64,000 nt of DNA from Neptuniibacter victor (GTDB lineage: Bacteria; Pseudomonadota; Gammaproteobacteria; Pseudomonadales; Balneatricaceae): contig AP025763.1 in the NCBI GenBank assembly GCA_027943745.1, forward strand, positions 2,604,001 through 2,668,000. Direction: 5' to 3'. Shown in pieces: positions 63,746 to 64,000 of the stretch. Both the position numbers and the translations under genes were made by a program. Numbering within the stretch: position 1 is the stretch's first letter; every line of letters begins with the position of its first letter. The notes under the pieces are model-generated. The model was not told the DNA's origin. It ran no database searches and was given only the letters and a program-made list of their open reading frames with translations.

Positions 63746-64000
63746 TGTTGTATCTCCACCAAATCCGTTTTATCGATCTCAGATTCAGAATAACTATTTT
63801 GTTTATCACTCTGCGCTGATAAATGATGTTGGTATTCCGTTTCCAAAATAACCTGGGCCTGTCCTAACGAGACAGCACCATCATTGCAGGGAAGTTTATC
63901 CGCGCAATAGATCGATAAACCTGCGCCGTTGAGTAAGGCTTTTAAGGAACTCAGTAATATCTGATTCAAAAAGCAGCCTCCCGCCAGAACGACATGATTT
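63736..64000 (-). CDS. hypF: Carbamoyltransferase HypF, C-terminal end (cut by window edge)
   Basis: The minus frame is open to base 64000. It reads [16 protein letters not shown], then [15 protein letters not shown], which are the C-terminal HypF motifs of the Kae1-like domain (GG-x-N and NDGG-like, here NDGA). An apparent internal start at 63969 is a TTG within this domain. The rest of hypF and probably the hydrogenase subunit genes lie beyond the right edge. Confidence 0.93.
   Translation of the reverse strand, partial: NHVVLAGGCFLNQILLSSLKALLNGAGLSIYCADKLPCNDGAVSLGQAQVILETEYQHHLSAQSDKQNSYSESEIDKTDLVEIQQCV

Noticed and set aside
1-64000. CRISPR array, tRNA or rRNA genes, IS elements, prophage
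   Set aside because: No regular spaced repeats, no tRNA-like cloverleaf or transposase or phage structural gene was found in any frame.

Overview
The window is 64 kb of a low-to-middle GC chromosome (roughly 43-46% by eye) from a gammaproteobacterium, most likely a marine member of the Oceanospirillales. That placement is inferred from gene content: a NdpA/YejK nucleoid protein, YaeQ, ArfB, RhlE, a PatZ-type acetyltransferase, a phasin and many LysR/LysE pairs. There is no rRNA or tRNA gene, no CRISPR array, no insertion sequence and no phage module that I can recognise. It reads as core chromosome with a few small accessory insertions.

Layout. 1-9.6 kb: end of a TDT/SLAC1-type transporter, an SDR oxidoreductase with a convergent LysR regulator, a secreted rhodanese, a DUF3087 membrane protein, queE, a BASS-type symporter, a CDF metal transporter coupled to an IMPACT-family protein, and a SulP transporter with a STAS domain. 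9.9-13 kb: a soluble diguanylate cyclase and a membrane HD-GYP protein, separated by an AT-rich gap. 13-23 kb: small unknown protein, DUF1835 protein, DinB-like protein, glycosyltransferase, chrA, glutathione reductase, xthA, two envelope proteins and rhlE. 22.8-29.6 kb: a permease / mini-thioredoxin / metallo-beta-lactamase-fold operon, two LysE exporters around a LysR gene, a universal stress protein and a tandem DUF2892 membrane protein. 29.8-34.7 kb: a second diguanylate cyclase, an HNH nuclease with a small acidic partner, and a LysR/OYE divergent pair. 34.7-39.5 kb: a three-gene envelope export operon (RND/MMPL pump, LolA-like periplasmic protein, putative outer-membrane barrel).

39.8-49.6 kb: GST, VOC protein with a divergent LysR gene, an ArsR-controlled ArsP/UPF0718 permease with two clear operator copies, an HD hydrolase, a second ArsR, a hemerythrin protein, the large PatZ-like acetyltransferase and hupE behind a very good sigma-54 promoter. 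49.8-57 kb: small proteins, arfB, yaeQ, ndpA, then an AraC regulator followed by an orphan hpaD-type extradiol dioxygenase whose promoter carries two 21-bp-spaced direct repeats. 57-64 kb: a phasin gene with two PhaR-like palindromes around its promoter, an EAL-HDOD protein, and on the minus strand the [NiFe]-hydrogenase maturation operon hypF(partial)-hypC-hypD-hypE-hoxX running from the right edge.

How it fits together: hupE (nickel uptake) and hypFCDE-hoxX point to a functional [NiFe] hydrogenase encoded just beyond the right edge, with HoxX suggesting activity under oxygen. The phasin suggests polyhydroxyalkanoate storage. Four c-di-GMP proteins suggest surface or biofilm switching. The strongest previously unremarked signals are regulatory: the AraC repeats at hpaD, the paired PhaR-like boxes, the ArsR operator pair and the RpoN promoter of hupE. 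The most interesting protein-level oddities are the metallo-beta-lactamase-fold protein that lacks two zinc histidines, the HNH/acidic-protein cassette and the duplicated DUF2892 protein.
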